Below, piece by piece: positions 26,770 through 36,452 of a stretch of 64,000 bases of DNA; position 1 is the first letter of the stretch; each line of letters starts with the position of its first letter. This DNA is from Gammaproteobacteria bacterium. Its GTDB lineage: Bacteria > Pseudomonadota > Gammaproteobacteria > UBA4575. The position numbers were made by a program, and so were the translations under genes. Location: positions 486,819 through 550,818 of the forward strand of contig JANQOB010000018.1 in NCBI GenBank assembly GCA_028279275.1. The letters run 5' to 3'. A model generated the notes under the pieces. It was not told the origin of the DNA. It worked only from the letters and a program-made list of their open reading frames with translations, and searched no databases.

Positions 26770-26785
26770 TGGCATGCATATTGCT
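26770..26785 (+). promoter_or_regulatory. Sigma-54 promoter of the urt-ure operon
   Basis: TGGCATG-CATA-TTGCT (26770-26785) has the invariant GG and GC with 10 bases between them, as in the TGGCACG-N4-TTGCT consensus. The start would be near 26796, about 100 bases before urtA. The sequence TGTGCAAATT occurs both at 26669 and at 26801, once on each side. Confidence 0.8.
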
Positions 26786-26899
26786 CCAATGTAGAGCAAT
26801 TGTGCAAATTTGTACAAGTATGAGTTCATGAGAGTGGTGATTAAACAGATGCCTGCTTTTATGAAACATTAAAAATTCAAAAAATCAGGAGAAGTAAAA

Positions 26900-28189
26900 A
26901 TGAGGAAAGAAGTACTCTTACTTAAATCAATGCTCTTGGCAGTGTTGATATTATTTATACCTCAAATTGGATTGTCTGCCGATAAAATAAAAGTTGGGGT
27001 TTTACATTCATTATCGGGAACAATGGCAATTAGTGAAACCACACTTAAAGATACGGTTTTAATGATGGTAGAAGAACAGAATAAAGCCGGTGGATTATTA
27101 GGAAAGGAACTCGAAGCGGTTGTTGTTGATCCGGCATCAGACTGGCCATTGTTTGCAGAAAAAATGCGTGAATTAATCGAAGTACATAAAGTCGATGTAG
27201 TATTCGGCTGCTGGACTTCAGTATCACGTAAATCAGTGTTACCTGTTGTAGAAGAATTGAATGGGTTGCTTTTTTACCCGGTTCAGTATGAAGGTGAAGA
27301 ATCTTCTAAAAATGTTTTCTATACGGGTGCTGCACCAAACCAGCAGGCGATACCTGCGGTTGACTACTTAATGAATGAAGTAGGTGCAGAACGCTGGGTG
27401 TTAGCAGGTACAGACTATGTCTATCCACGTACAACTAACAAAATCCTTGAGTCTTACTTAAAGCAGAAAGGGGTTGCTGAAGAAGACATCATGATTAACT
27501 ACACGCCATTTGGTCATTCCGACTGGCAAACTATTGTTTCAGACATTAAATCGTTTGGTTCCGCAGGAAAGAAAACTGCCGTGGTATCAACCATTAATGG
27601 TGATGCAAATGTTCCTTTTTACAAAGAACTTGGTAACCAAGGTATATCTGCTGAAGATATTCCTGTGGTTGCATTTTCTGTAGGTGAAGAAGAACTATCT
27701 GGAATTGATACTGGTCCTTTAGTTGGACATCTAGCCGCCTGGAACTACTTCATGAGTGCTGAATCGGATGCAAACGACGAATTCATTGAAGCATGGCACG
27801 GATTTATCGGTGATGAAGATCGAGTAACCAATGATCCAATGGAAGCCACCTATATCGGTTTCAAGATGTGGGCAAAAGCAGTTGAGAAAGTAGGTACCAC
27901 AGATGTTGATACTGTTCGTCCTGCTTTATATGGAATTGAAGTTCCAAACCTAACGGGCGGTACTGCTGTGATGCACTCCAACCATCATTTATCAAAGCCA
28001 GTATTAATTGGTGAGATACAAGATGACGGTCAATTCGATATCGTATGGTCGACTGATGGTGAAGTTGAAGGTGATGCATGGACAGATTGGTTACCAGAAA
28101 GCAAAGTTATCGTTGCAGACTGGACTGACCCCATTAACTGCGGTAATTACAATACTGAGACTAAAAAATGTTCAGGCCAAAATTACTAA
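26900..28189 (+). CDS. urtA: Urea ABC transporter substrate-binding protein
   Basis: A 429-residue periplasmic protein of the UrtA family. The signal peptide (LLAVLILFIPQIGLSAD) is followed by KVGVLHSLSGTMAISETTL, DPASDWPLFAEKMRELI, VDVVFGCWTSVSRKSVLPVV, GTDYVYPRTTNK and AVMHSNHHLSKPVLIGEI, all strongly conserved in UrtA. It captures urea for UrtBCDE. It is first in the operon and separated from urtB by 109 bases with a strong hairpin, while the following genes are packed tightly. The amide-type binding protein at 44220 is a paralogue. Confidence 0.93.
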   Translation: MRKEVLLLKSMLLAVLILFIPQIGLSADKIKVGVLHSLSGTMAISETTLKDTVLMMVEEQNKAGGLLGKELEAVVVDPASDWPLFAEKMRELIEVHKVDVVFGCWTSVSRKSVLPVVEELNGLLFYPVQYEGEESSKNVFYTGAAPNQQAIPAVDYLMNEVGAERWVLAGTDYVYPRTTNKILESYLKQKGVAEEDIMINYTPFGHSDWQTIVSDIKSFGSAGKKTAVVSTINGDANVPFYKELGNQGISAEDIPVVAFSVGEEELSGIDTGPLVGHLAAWNYFMSAESDANDEFIEAWHGFIGDEDRVTNDPMEATYIGFKMWAKAVEKVGTTDVDTVRPALYGIEVPNLTGGTAVMHSNHHLSKPVLIGEIQDDGQFDIVWSTDGEVEGDAWTDWLPESKVIVADWTDPINCGNYNTETKKCSGQNY

Positions 28190-28239
28190 AAAGAGCATTT
28201 TCCTAAAAATATAGTTGTTCTTAAACTATAATCAGACTT

Positions 28240-28267
28240 GCGCCATCCTCTATTGAGGGGGTGGCGC
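28240..28267 (+). terminator. GC-rich hairpin between urtA and urtB
   Basis: GCGCCA (28240-28245) pairs with TGGCGC (28262-28267), and CCTC (28247-28250) with GAGG (28255-28258), around loop TATT. No T-run follows. In a binding-protein operon this probably stabilises the urtA message or causes partial termination, giving more UrtA than permease. Confidence 0.6.
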
Positions 28268-28298
28268 CAATTAAAATAATAACAATTTCTAGGCTCAT

Positions 28299-29930
28299 AT
28301 GATGAAGCTTTACTTTGTAATGCTGTTTCTTTTTGTGTTCCCAGCACAGAATATATTTGCAAATGAGTCTTCTGAAAGTATCAACTCACTTGACAGCAGT
28401 TTTGAGCTTTTAACATCCAAAAGTTTTTCTGATAAAACAAAAGCAATTGAAGCTATTTCTGAATCTGGTCATCCGTCTGCTCTAGGTATCCTATCTAGCT
28501 TGTTAGATGGGAAGTTGTATTACGGGAAAAAAGATAAGAAAATTGTCAAAATCGAAAAGATTGATTCAAAGATTTTTAAAACGTTTGATCCACTAAATAA
28601 TGACTCGCTAGGTGAAAAGAAAAAGAGAGAGCTAAGAAAAGTAGGAATAAATAATAAATTACGCGGCTTGTTAAATGAAAAAATAGCCAAGCTGACTATC
28701 TTTAGTGAAGATAAAAAAACTCGCTTACAGGCCACTAGAAATATTTTAAAAAATCTCAATCCGTCTTCAGTTGAAATAATAAGAAATGCAGTCAAGCAAG
28801 AATCTGATGCAGATGTTAGAGAGCTCATGCAAATTTGTATTTATGCTGCAGATGCACAATCTAATGATCGGGAGATAAAGCTCAATGCGATACGTTCATT
28901 ATCCGGATCTTTATACCCAGAAATTGGGATTTTGCTTGATAAATTAAATACTGAACAGCTAGCAAAGTCAGAAAAAGATACAGAGCTATTAGAAGCACTC
29001 GATGAATCCATAGAATCCACAAAACTCAAGAAAGGATTTTACAAACAAATAGAAAATATCTTTTTTGGCTTGAGTTTAGGTTCAGTGCTGCTACTTGCTG
29101 CGGTTGGTTTAGCAATAACATTTGGTGTAATGGGTGTAATTAATATGGCTCATGGTGAAATGTTAATGCTTGGGGCCTATACCACATTTGTAATTCAGCA
29201 GCTCATGCCAAATGCGATTGAATATTCATTATTTATCGCAATACCTGCTGCATTTATATTTACTGGTTTAGTGGGTATAGGTATTGAACGTGGTGTAATT
29301 CGATATTTATATGGTAGACCACTTGAAACTTTGTTGGCGACATTTGGTTTAAGTTTAATTCTGCAACAGGCGGTTCGATCAATTTTTTCTCCACTTAATC
29401 GATCTGTAATTACGCCAGATTGGATGAGCGGGTCTTATGAATTCAACCCAGCTTTATCTCTTACCTATAACAGAATGTACATTGTTTTGTTTGCGCTATT
29501 GGTTCTATTTGCGTTGTTGTGGTTACTTAAGAAAACTTCATTTGGGTTACAAATGCGCGCGGTAACCCAGAATCGCAACATGGCCAAAGCAATGGGCATC
29601 CGCACCAATTGGGTTGACTCATTAACTTTTGGTTTAGGTTCTGGAATTGCAGGCGTTGGTGGTGTGGCACTCAGCCAGCTTACAAATGTAGGACCAAATT
29701 TAGGACAGGCTTACATTGTTGATTCATTCATGGTTGTTGTATTTGGTGGTGTTGGAAATTTATGGGGAACATTCTTTGGCGCCATGACATTAGGAATTGC
29801 TAATAAATTTATGGAACCGTTCACGGGCGCAGTATTTGCAAAAATTCTCGTGTTAATTTTTATTATTTTATTTATACAAAAATATCCAAGAGGCATGTTT
29901 GCGCTTAAGGGTAGAGCAGCAGAAAGTTAA
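28299..29930 (+). CDS. urtB: Urea ABC transporter permease UrtB, long form
   Basis: A 543-residue protein. Residues 1-23 are a signal peptide. Residues 24 to about 250 are a helical extracytoplasmic region (ALGILSSLLDGKLYYG, RLQATRNILKNLNPSSVEII) seen only in long UrtB proteins. The LivH-like permease domain then begins: LLLAAVGLAITFGVMGVINM, AHGEMLMLGAY, RPLETLLATFGLSLILQQAV and the loop NRNMAKAMGIRTNWVDSLTF. The paralogue at 45586 lacks the N-terminal region. A second ATG directly follows the first. The gene lies two bases before urtC. Confidence 0.92.
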   Translation: MMKLYFVMLFLFVFPAQNIFANESSESINSLDSSFELLTSKSFSDKTKAIEAISESGHPSALGILSSLLDGKLYYGKKDKKIVKIEKIDSKIFKTFDPLNNDSLGEKKKRELRKVGINNKLRGLLNEKIAKLTIFSEDKKTRLQATRNILKNLNPSSVEIIRNAVKQESDADVRELMQICIYAADAQSNDREIKLNAIRSLSGSLYPEIGILLDKLNTEQLAKSEKDTELLEALDESIESTKLKKGFYKQIENIFFGLSLGSVLLLAAVGLAITFGVMGVINMAHGEMLMLGAYTTFVIQQLMPNAIEYSLFIAIPAAFIFTGLVGIGIERGVIRYLYGRPLETLLATFGLSLILQQAVRSIFSPLNRSVITPDWMSGSYEFNPALSLTYNRMYIVLFALLVLFALLWLLKKTSFGLQMRAVTQNRNMAKAMGIRTNWVDSLTFGLGSGIAGVGGVALSQLTNVGPNLGQAYIVDSFMVVVFGGVGNLWGTFFGAMTLGIANKFMEPFTGAVFAKILVLIFIILFIQKYPRGMFALKGRAAES

Positions 29931-29932
29931 AA

Positions 29933-31075
29933 GTGAAACACAAACCCATCATTTTTCGTTTATTAGAAACAGATAAAGGAGGTCGCTACTTTCTAGCAGT
30001 TATTTTAGCTCTTATGGTGATAGTCCCTTTCTGCAATTTAGTTGTGCCAGAGACTTCTGCATTTCATATGTCCACTTATGTCGTTACTTTGGTTGGCAAG
30101 TATTTAACCTATGCATTACTTGCAATTTCATTAGATCTTGTTTGGGGATACTTGGGAATTTTAAGTTTGGGACATGGTGCATTTTTTGGATTAGGCGGGT
30201 ACGCAATGGGAATGTACCTAATGCGCCAAATAGGTGATCGCGGTGTTTATGGCCATCCAGTGCTGCCCGATTTCATGGTTTTCTTGAATTATAAAGAGCT
30301 GCCTTGGTTCTGGCATGGCTTTGATATGTTTTGGTTTGCTTTCATTATGATTTTCTTTGTACCCGGGTTGCTTGCTTTTGTATTCGGGTGGCTAGCATTT
30401 CGTTCCAGGGTTACAGGAGTGTATTTATCCATCATTACTCAAGCATTAACGTATGCACTCATGCTTGCATTTTTTAGAAATAATTTCGGTTTTGGCGGTA
30501 ACAACGGACTCACGGACTTTAAAGATATTTTAGGATTTGATCTTCAGTCTGATGCAACACGTGTTGCACTATTTATATGTTCAGGTCTCGCAGTAATTTT
30601 AGGTTATCTAATTTGTAAGTTTATTGTGCAATCAAGACTTGGAAGTCTGGTAACCGCAATACGTGATTCAGAAGGCAGGGTGCGTGCATTAGGCTATAGA
30701 GATGAATACATCAAGTTATTTGTATTTGTGGTTGCGGCCATGTTGGCGGGTCTAGCAGGCGCACTTTATGTTCCTCAAGTCGGCATTATCAACCCAGGTG
30801 AATTTTCACCAATCAATTCAATTGAAATGGTCATATGGGTTGCCATCGGGGGTAGGGGAACATTGTATGGTGCTGCATTAGGCGCAGTAGTGGTTAATTT
30901 TGCTAAAACATATTTCACAGCGGCTGCTCCCGAAGTTTGGTTATTCATGTTAGGGGGTTTATTTGTTTTTGTAACGCTGTTTTTACCAAAAGGAATTGTA
31001 GGGGCTGTTAAAAACTTTGCGTCAAAGTCTGGTAAAAAAATTGAGCCGGACGCTAATAAAGCAAATGTAGGATAA
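29933..31075 (+). CDS. urtC: Urea ABC transporter permease UrtC
   Basis: A 380-residue LivM-like permease starting at GTG 29933, two bases after the urtB stop. Family segments include ALLAISLDLVWGYLGILSLG, HGAFFGLGGYAMGMYLMRQI, NFGFGGNNGLTDFKDILGFD and RALGYRDEYIKLFVFVVAAM. It forms the transmembrane pathway with UrtB. Five bases separate it from urtD. Confidence 0.92.
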   Translation: MKHKPIIFRLLETDKGGRYFLAVILALMVIVPFCNLVVPETSAFHMSTYVVTLVGKYLTYALLAISLDLVWGYLGILSLGHGAFFGLGGYAMGMYLMRQIGDRGVYGHPVLPDFMVFLNYKELPWFWHGFDMFWFAFIMIFFVPGLLAFVFGWLAFRSRVTGVYLSIITQALTYALMLAFFRNNFGFGGNNGLTDFKDILGFDLQSDATRVALFICSGLAVILGYLICKFIVQSRLGSLVTAIRDSEGRVRALGYRDEYIKLFVFVVAAMLAGLAGALYVPQVGIINPGEFSPINSIEMVIWVAIGGRGTLYGAALGAVVVNFAKTYFTAAAPEVWLFMLGGLFVFVTLFLPKGIVGAVKNFASKSGKKIEPDANKANVG

Positions 31076-31079
31076 ACGT

Positions 31080-31865
31080 ATGGCTATTACAAATGTTAAC
31101 GAACCCTCTGCATTGCATTTGCCTGATGAGAGTATTTTATATCTGGATGGTGTAACGGTGAGTTTTGATGGCTTTAAAGCGATAAACAATTTAAGCCTTT
31201 ATGTAAATAAAAATGAGTTAAGAAGTATTATCGGCCCCAATGGTGCTGGTAAAACAACCATGATGGATATCATCACAGGAAAAACACGCCCAGATGAAGG
31301 AAGAGTCATATTTGATGACATGACAGATCTAACCGTAACCAGTGAAGCGGATATTGCTAATTTAGGGATTGGTCGTAAATTTCAAAAGCCAACAGTATTT
31401 GAAAATCATACAGTTTTTGAAAATTTAAAACTCGCTTTAGAAGGTAGAAGAAAAGTATTTGAAAATTTATTTTTCAAATTAACAGAAGAAGACAAAGATC
31501 GAATTCATGAAGTGCTTGAAATCATAGCCTTGCAAGAATATTTATCTCGTGAAGCCGGTGAGCTCTCGCATGGGCAAAAACAATGGTTAGAAATAGGCAT
31601 GCTGCTTATGCAAAACCCTAAATTACTACTGGTGGATGAGCCCGTTGCAGGAATGACTAAACAAGAGTCAGAACATACTGCAGAACTGTTAACAAAGCTT
31701 GCTGAAAAACATTCAGTGGTAGTGGTAGAGCATGACATGGAATTTGTACGCTCACTAGCTAACCGTGTAACTGTGTTACATCAAGGCAGTGTGTTAGCAG
31801 AGGGTTCTATGGACAGCGTGCAAAATAATCAAAAAGTGATCGAAGTGTATTTGGGTGAACAGTGA
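31080..31865 (+). CDS. urtD: Urea ABC transporter ATPase UrtD
   Basis: A 261-residue LivG-type ATPase: Walker A GPNGAGKTT, signature LSHGQKQWLEIG (the SHGQ form is typical of UrtD), Walker B LLLVDEPVAGM and switch VVVEHDMEFV. It overlaps urtE by four bases. It is paralogous to the ATPase at 47927, with which it shares VSFDGFKA and VIEVYLG segments. Confidence 0.93.
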   Translation: MAITNVNEPSALHLPDESILYLDGVTVSFDGFKAINNLSLYVNKNELRSIIGPNGAGKTTMMDIITGKTRPDEGRVIFDDMTDLTVTSEADIANLGIGRKFQKPTVFENHTVFENLKLALEGRRKVFENLFFKLTEEDKDRIHEVLEIIALQEYLSREAGELSHGQKQWLEIGMLLMQNPKLLLVDEPVAGMTKQESEHTAELLTKLAEKHSVVVVEHDMEFVRSLANRVTVLHQGSVLAEGSMDSVQNNQKVIEVYLGEQ

Positions 31866-32545
31866 AAATTAGCAATCTTGATCATTATTATGGCGAAAGC
31901 CATACGCTTTGGGATATCGATATGGAAATCGAGAAAGGGGCGTGCATGTGTTTAATGGGAAGGAATGGGGTCGGTAAGACTACACTTCTTAAATGTATTA
32001 TGGGTCTAGAACCAGTTAAGAATGGAAAAATTCTGTTCAATGAAACTGACTTTTCATCCAAACCTTCAGAGCAGCGAGCTCGTCATAAAATTGCTTATGT
32101 GCCTCAAGGTAGAGAAATATTCTCACAGTTAACCGTTGAGGAAAATTTGGCAACGGGATTAATTGCATCAGGCAAGAAATTACCTACATTAATATATGAA
32201 CTATTTCCAGTCTTAAAAGAAATGTTAAATCGTAGAGGCGGCGATTTATCAGGAGGGCAACAGCAGCAGCTAGCAATCGGCAGGGCATTAGCAATCGAGC
32301 CCGAGCTGTTAATTCTCGATGAGCCCACGGAAGGTATTCAGCCCAATATTGTTTCTGAGATTGGCGATATTATAAACAAACTGAATAAAGATCTTGGCCT
32401 GACGGTATTATTAGTAGAACAAAAATTACCTTTTGCTAGAAAAGTAGCCAGTGATTTTAGCATTATGGAAAAAGGCTCCATGATGGCAGGAGGAAAGATA
32501 AACGAACTAAACGATGATCTTATCGATCGCTATTTAAAAGTATAA
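31862..32545 (+). CDS. urtE: Urea ABC transporter ATPase UrtE
   Basis: A 227-residue LivF-type ATPase starting at GTG 31862. It has Walker A GRNGVGKTT, IAYVPQGREIFSQLTVEENL, signature LSGGQQQQLAIGRAL and Walker B LLILDEPTEGIQP, all typical of UrtE. With UrtD it powers urea import. A spaced small membrane-protein gene and the urease genes follow in the same direction. Confidence 0.93.
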   Translation: MKISNLDHYYGESHTLWDIDMEIEKGACMCLMGRNGVGKTTLLKCIMGLEPVKNGKILFNETDFSSKPSEQRARHKIAYVPQGREIFSQLTVEENLATGLIASGKKLPTLIYELFPVLKEMLNRRGGDLSGGQQQQLAIGRALAIEPELLILDEPTEGIQPNIVSEIGDIINKLNKDLGLTVLLVEQKLPFARKVASDFSIMEKGSMMAGGKINELNDDLIDRYLKV

Positions 32546-32571
32546 TTGTCTATTCTTAAAGAGGAGTAAAT

Positions 32572-32778
32572 GTGATTAAACCTTATATTTTAATTTTATC
32601 AATTATTGCCGGAATAATAGTGCCAATTAACTTATTCGCACATCCCGGGCATTGGCCTCATGATGTCTTGGCGAATTCACAAAACTTGCTTGCTTATACA
32701 GTTATTGCCTTAGTTTTGTTGTTCGTAGGAGTTGGTCTTTGTAAAGCATTTTTGAAAAACAAAACCCGCAAAAAATAA
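32572..32778 (+). CDS. Small membrane protein between urt and ure genes
   Basis: A 68-residue protein starting at GTG 32572, with AGAGGAG about 8 bases upstream. It has a cleavable or anchoring N-terminal segment (LILSIIAGIIVPINLFA), the motif HPGHWPHD directly after it, and a second membrane segment (YTVIALVLLFVGVGLCKAFL). The three histidines facing the periplasm could bind nickel, and a HPGH motif is also found at the mature N-terminus of HupE/UreJ nickel permeases. It is only four bases before ureD, so a urease-linked role is likely. I do not recognise the family. Confidence 0.6.
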   Translation: MIKPYILILSIIAGIIVPINLFAHPGHWPHDVLANSQNLLAYTVIALVLLFVGVGLCKAFLKNKTRKK

Positions 32779-32782
32779 TCTT

Positions 32783-33643
32783 GTGCTTGCTGTAGCTGAA
32801 AATCGTGTTGATGAAATCCCGTCTAGTAACTGGGAAGCAAGATTACAATTGAGCCTGTATAAAAAACACAATAAAACCATTCTAGGCAAGCTTCGACATG
32901 AAGGGCCTTTGAGAATTCAGCGGGCTTTTTATCCTGAAGCAGAAACGTGTCACTTATATATATTACATCCTCCTGGAGGAGTCGTCGGGGGAGATAGCTT
33001 AAATATAGATGTAAGCTGCGAGAAAAATACTTCTACACTTATCACAACACCTGCGGCAAATAAGTTTTATCAATCAAATGGGTATACAGCATTTCAAAAT
33101 CAAAATATTACAGTAGAAGAAAATGCAACGATGGAATGGCTTCCACAGGATACTATTTTATTCAATACATCAAAGGTTCATTCAAATACTAAAATAGAGC
33201 TTTCTAAAAATAGTAAGTTTTTAGGCTGGGAGATTGTCAGCTTTGGGCGTCCCGCATGTAATGAGGAATTTACCCAAGGCATATTTAAACAAAATTTTGA
33301 ATTATGGATTGGTGATGATCCCATTTTGATTGATCGTGTATCCATTCAAAATCGATCAGAAGTATTTAACGGACTATGGGGATTACAAGGCCAACCTGTA
33401 ATGGGTTTGATGACAGTGGTTAACAATGATGTAGAAAAATTACAACAAGCAAAATTTCTGATACAAAAAATGATTGATGACGTGAGAAATTTGAGCGTTA
33501 CTGTAATGGGAAATGTATTGGTCTGTAGATGTCTGGACACGAACTCAATGACAATTCGGGATAAGTTCATTGATATTTGGAAAACTATTAGGCAAATAAC
33601 ATTAGATAAAAAACCATGTGAACCAAGAATTTGGGCGACGTGA
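32783..33643 (+). CDS. ureD: Urease accessory protein UreD
   Basis: A 286-residue UreD/UreH protein from GTG 32783 (start not firmly fixed). Conserved parts include LRHEGPLRIQRAFYPE, YILHPPGGVVGGDSLNIDV, TPAANKFYQSNG and MEWLPQDTILFNTSKV. It binds apo-urease and, with UreF and UreG, forms the nickel-insertion complex. It is the first of the ureDABCEFG genes. Confidence 0.9.
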   Translation: MLAVAENRVDEIPSSNWEARLQLSLYKKHNKTILGKLRHEGPLRIQRAFYPEAETCHLYILHPPGGVVGGDSLNIDVSCEKNTSTLITTPAANKFYQSNGYTAFQNQNITVEENATMEWLPQDTILFNTSKVHSNTKIELSKNSKFLGWEIVSFGRPACNEEFTQGIFKQNFELWIGDDPILIDRVSIQNRSEVFNGLWGLQGQPVMGLMTVVNNDVEKLQQAKFLIQKMIDDVRNLSVTVMGNVLVCRCLDTNSMTIRDKFIDIWKTIRQITLDKKPCEPRIWAT

Positions 33644-33664
33644 AATTATTATTAAGGAATTCTT

Positions 33665-33967
33665 ATGGAACTTTCACCAAGAGAAAAAGATAAATTATTA
33701 CTTTTTACGGCAGGCATGCTCGCAGAGCGCAGAAAAGCTAAAGGCATTAAGTTGAATTACCCGGAAGCGGTTGCTTTTATATCGAGTGCGATTTTAGAAG
33801 CTGCGCGTGAAGGTAAAACCGTTGCTGAGTGTATGGAATATGGACGAACATTGTTAACGATTGATGATGTTATGGAAGGAATTTCTGAGATGATTCATGA
33901 GGTCCAAGTAGAAGCAACCTTTCCTGACGGTACTAAACTTGTAACCGTGCACAACCCAATTACCTAA
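33665..33967 (+). CDS. ureA: Urease gamma subunit
   Basis: A 100-residue UreA of standard length: [39 protein letters not shown], and the C-terminal [20 protein letters not shown]. It assembles with UreB and UreC into the urease trimer. AAGGAA precedes the ATG. The ureB gene follows after 10 bases. Confidence 0.95.
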   Translation: MELSPREKDKLLLFTAGMLAERRKAKGIKLNYPEAVAFISSAILEAAREGKTVAECMEYGRTLLTIDDVMEGISEMIHEVQVEATFPDGTKLVTVHNPIT

Positions 33968-33977
33968 AGGAATCAAT

Positions 33978-34286
33978 ATGAAACCAGGAGAATTATTAGC
34001 GGCTGAAGGTGACCTTGAAATAAACGCAGGACGTGAGATCACAAATATAACGGTCGCGAATACAGGTGATAGGCCCATTCAAGTTGGTTCGCACTACCAC
34101 TTTTATGAAACCAATTCTGCATTAGAGTTTGACCGAGAGGCTACCAAAGGTAAACGTTTGGATATACCTGCTGGAACCGCGGTTCGTTTTGAACCTGGGC
34201 AAAATCGAGATGTTACTTTAGTTGAATATGTGGGTAAGCGCGAAGTCTATGGTTTTAACGCCAAAGTAATGGGCGCCGTTAAATAA
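33978..34286 (+). CDS. ureB: Urease beta subunit
   Basis: A 102-residue Ure[61 protein letters not shown] and the [20 protein letters not shown] end. UreA and UreB are separate here, as in most bacteria, and not fused as in Helicobacter. AAAGGA lies 8 bases before the ATG. Confidence 0.95.
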   Translation: MKPGELLAAEGDLEINAGREITNITVANTGDRPIQVGSHYHFYETNSALEFDREATKGKRLDIPAGTAVRFEPGQNRDVTLVEYVGKREVYGFNAKVMGAVK

Positions 34287-34309
34287 TTTACATATGAGTA
34301 ATTAAAACA

Positions 34310-36013
34310 ATGAGTAAAATTTCAAGACAAGCCTATGCGGAAATGTATGGACCTACAGTGGGTGATCGTTTACGCCTTGCTGATACTGAATTATTGCTAG
34401 AAGTAGAAAAAGACTTTGCAACTTACGGAGAAGAAGTAAAGTTTGGTGGGGGTAAAGTAATTAGAGATGGCATGGGTCAAAGCCAGGCTACATCTAAAGA
34501 AGCTGTAGACGCCGTCATAACTAATGCGACTATTGTAGATTACTGGGGAATAGTAAAAGCAGATGTAGGAATTAAAGACGGCCGTATTGCTGCAATTGGT
34601 AAAGCCGGTAACCCGGATGTTCAACCCAATGTCGATATCATTATTGGTCCGGGTACCGAAGCAATAGCAGGTGAAGGACAAATTCTAACCGCGGGCGGAA
34701 TCGATGCACATATACATTTTATATGTCCGCAACAAATTGAAGATGCACTCATGTCTGGTGTTACAACTATGCTGGGTGGTGGAACCGGACCTGCAACCGG
34801 CACGAATGCAACGACTTGTACACCGGGTCCTTGGAACATTCACCGTATGTTAGAGGCAGCAGATAGTTTACCAATGAATCTTGGTTTTCTCGGTAAAGGT
34901 AATTCAAGTTTGTCTGCTGCACTTGATGAACAAATTGAAGCCGGTGCGATGGGACTTAAACTTCATGAAGACTGGGGCACTACACCTGCAGCCATTGATA
35001 GCTGTTTAAATGTAGCTGAAAAATTTGATATTCAAGTAGCTATACATACGGATACATTAAATGAGTCTGGATTTGTAGAAGACACGATTGCAGCGTTTAA
35101 AGATCGCGCAATTCATACTTACCATACTGAAGGTGCAGGTGGTGGACACGCGCCGGACATTATTCGTGTTTGCGGTCAATCAAATGTATTACCTTCCAGT
35201 ACAAATCCAACTAGACCTTTTACAGTAAATACCATTGATGAACACTTGGATATGTTAATGGTTTGTCATCATCTAGATCCAAACATACCAGAAGACGTAG
35301 CTTTTGCAGAATCCAGAATTAGAAAGGAAACCATCGCTGCAGAAGACATTCTTCATGATATGGGTGCGTTCAGTATGATTGCATCCGATTCGCAAGCAAT
35401 GGGTCGCGTGGGTGAAGTCGTCACTCGTACTTGGCAAACCGCGAATAAAATGAAAGTGCAACGAGGTGCGTTACCTGAAGACAATAGTCAAAATGATAAT
35501 TTTAGAATTAAACGATATGTCGCCAAATACACCATCAATCCAGCTATTACACATGGCATTGCAAATGAAGTAGGTTCAATTGAAGTAGGTAAGCTGGCCG
35601 ATTTAGTTTTGTGGAAGCCACCGTTTTTTGGTGTGAAACCATCGCTAATCATAAAAGGTGGATTTATTGTTGCAGCCCCTATGGGAGATCCTAATGCTTC
35701 AATTCCAACTCCCCAACCAACTCATTACCGATACATGTTTGGTGCACAAAGCAAAGCTAATGCTTCAACATCCATCACATTTGTGTCACAAGCTGCAATG
35801 AATGAGGGAATAAAAGATAAGTTACGTTTAGAAAAGATTGTCGCACCTGTTAGTAATACTCGGAATGTTAGAAAGAAAGATCTGCATTTAAATACTTACC
35901 AGCCGAATATGGAAGTTAATCCACAAACGTATGAAGTGCGGGCTGATGGTGAACTATTAACTTGTGAGCCTGCAACAGTTCTTCCAATGGCGCAAAAATA
36001 TTTCTTGTTCTAA
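34310..36013 (+). CDS. ureC: Urease alpha (catalytic) subunit
   Basis: A 567-residue UreC that hydrolyses urea to ammonia and carbamate at a dinuclear nickel site. Visible are [14 protein letters not shown] (nickel-binding His pair), [12 protein letters not shown] with the carbamylated Lys at residue 217, [26 protein letters not shown] and the flap [20 protein letters not shown] with its catalytic His and Cys. The length and all active-site residues fit a working enzyme. Its stop overlaps the ureE start by one base. Confidence 0.96.
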   Translation: MSKISRQAYAEMYGPTVGDRLRLADTELLLEVEKDFATYGEEVKFGGGKVIRDGMGQSQATSKEAVDAVITNATIVDYWGIVKADVGIKDGRIAAIGKAGNPDVQPNVDIIIGPGTEAIAGEGQILTAGGIDAHIHFICPQQIEDALMSGVTTMLGGGTGPATGTNATTCTPGPWNIHRMLEAADSLPMNLGFLGKGNSSLSAALDEQIEAGAMGLKLHEDWGTTPAAIDSCLNVAEKFDIQVAIHTDTLNESGFVEDTIAAFKDRAIHTYHTEGAGGGHAPDIIRVCGQSNVLPSSTNPTRPFTVNTIDEHLDMLMVCHHLDPNIPEDVAFAESRIRKETIAAEDILHDMGAFSMIASDSQAMGRVGEVVTRTWQTANKMKVQRGALPEDNSQNDNFRIKRYVAKYTINPAITHGIANEVGSIEVGKLADLVLWKPPFFGVKPSLIIKGGFIVAAPMGDPNASIPTPQPTHYRYMFGAQSKANASTSITFVSQAAMNEGIKDKLRLEKIVAPVSNTRNVRKKDLHLNTYQPNMEVNPQTYEVRADGELLTCEPATVLPMAQKYFLF

Positions 36014-36450
36014 TGCTTATATTTACTGAACGTGTCAGTCACACGCATGAACACAGTCATACATTAACCCTGGCGTATGAGCTAAGACAAAAAGCACGCT
36101 TGAAAACAAAATCAGATAGTGGTGAAGATGTTGGTCTAATGTTATCTAGAGGTGAAATTTTACGTGGCGGTGATTGTTTAAAAAGTGATGATGGAGAGAT
36201 TGCAAAAATAATTGCAGCACCTGAAGAAGTTTCGGTTGTAAGTTCGGATGATAAATTGCTTTTGATGAAAGCCGCATATCATTTAGGAAATCGTCATGTG
36301 GCACTGCAAGTTGAAGAATCATTATTGGTCTATCAAAAAGACCACGTACTGGATGAAATGATAATAAGTCTAGGTTTGACTGTGACACATGAAATGAAAC
36401 CTTTTGAACCTGAGTCTGGCGCGTATAACAGCCATAAGCATTCGCATTAA
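36013..36450 (+). CDS. ureE: Urease nickel chaperone UreE
   Basis: A 145-residue UreE: FTERVSHTHEHSHTLTLAYE, VGLMLSRGEILRGGDCLKSD, and AYHLGNRHVALQVEE, whose His is the conserved nickel ligand. The C-terminus NSHKHSH is a short His-rich tail for extra nickel binding, and the N-terminal THEHSH adds more. It hands nickel to UreG. It lies two bases before ureF. Confidence 0.92.
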   Translation: MLIFTERVSHTHEHSHTLTLAYELRQKARLKTKSDSGEDVGLMLSRGEILRGGDCLKSDDGEIAKIIAAPEEVSVVSSDDKLLLMKAAYHLGNRHVALQVEESLLVYQKDHVLDEMIISLGLTVTHEMKPFEPESGAYNSHKHSH

Positions 36451-36452
36451 TC

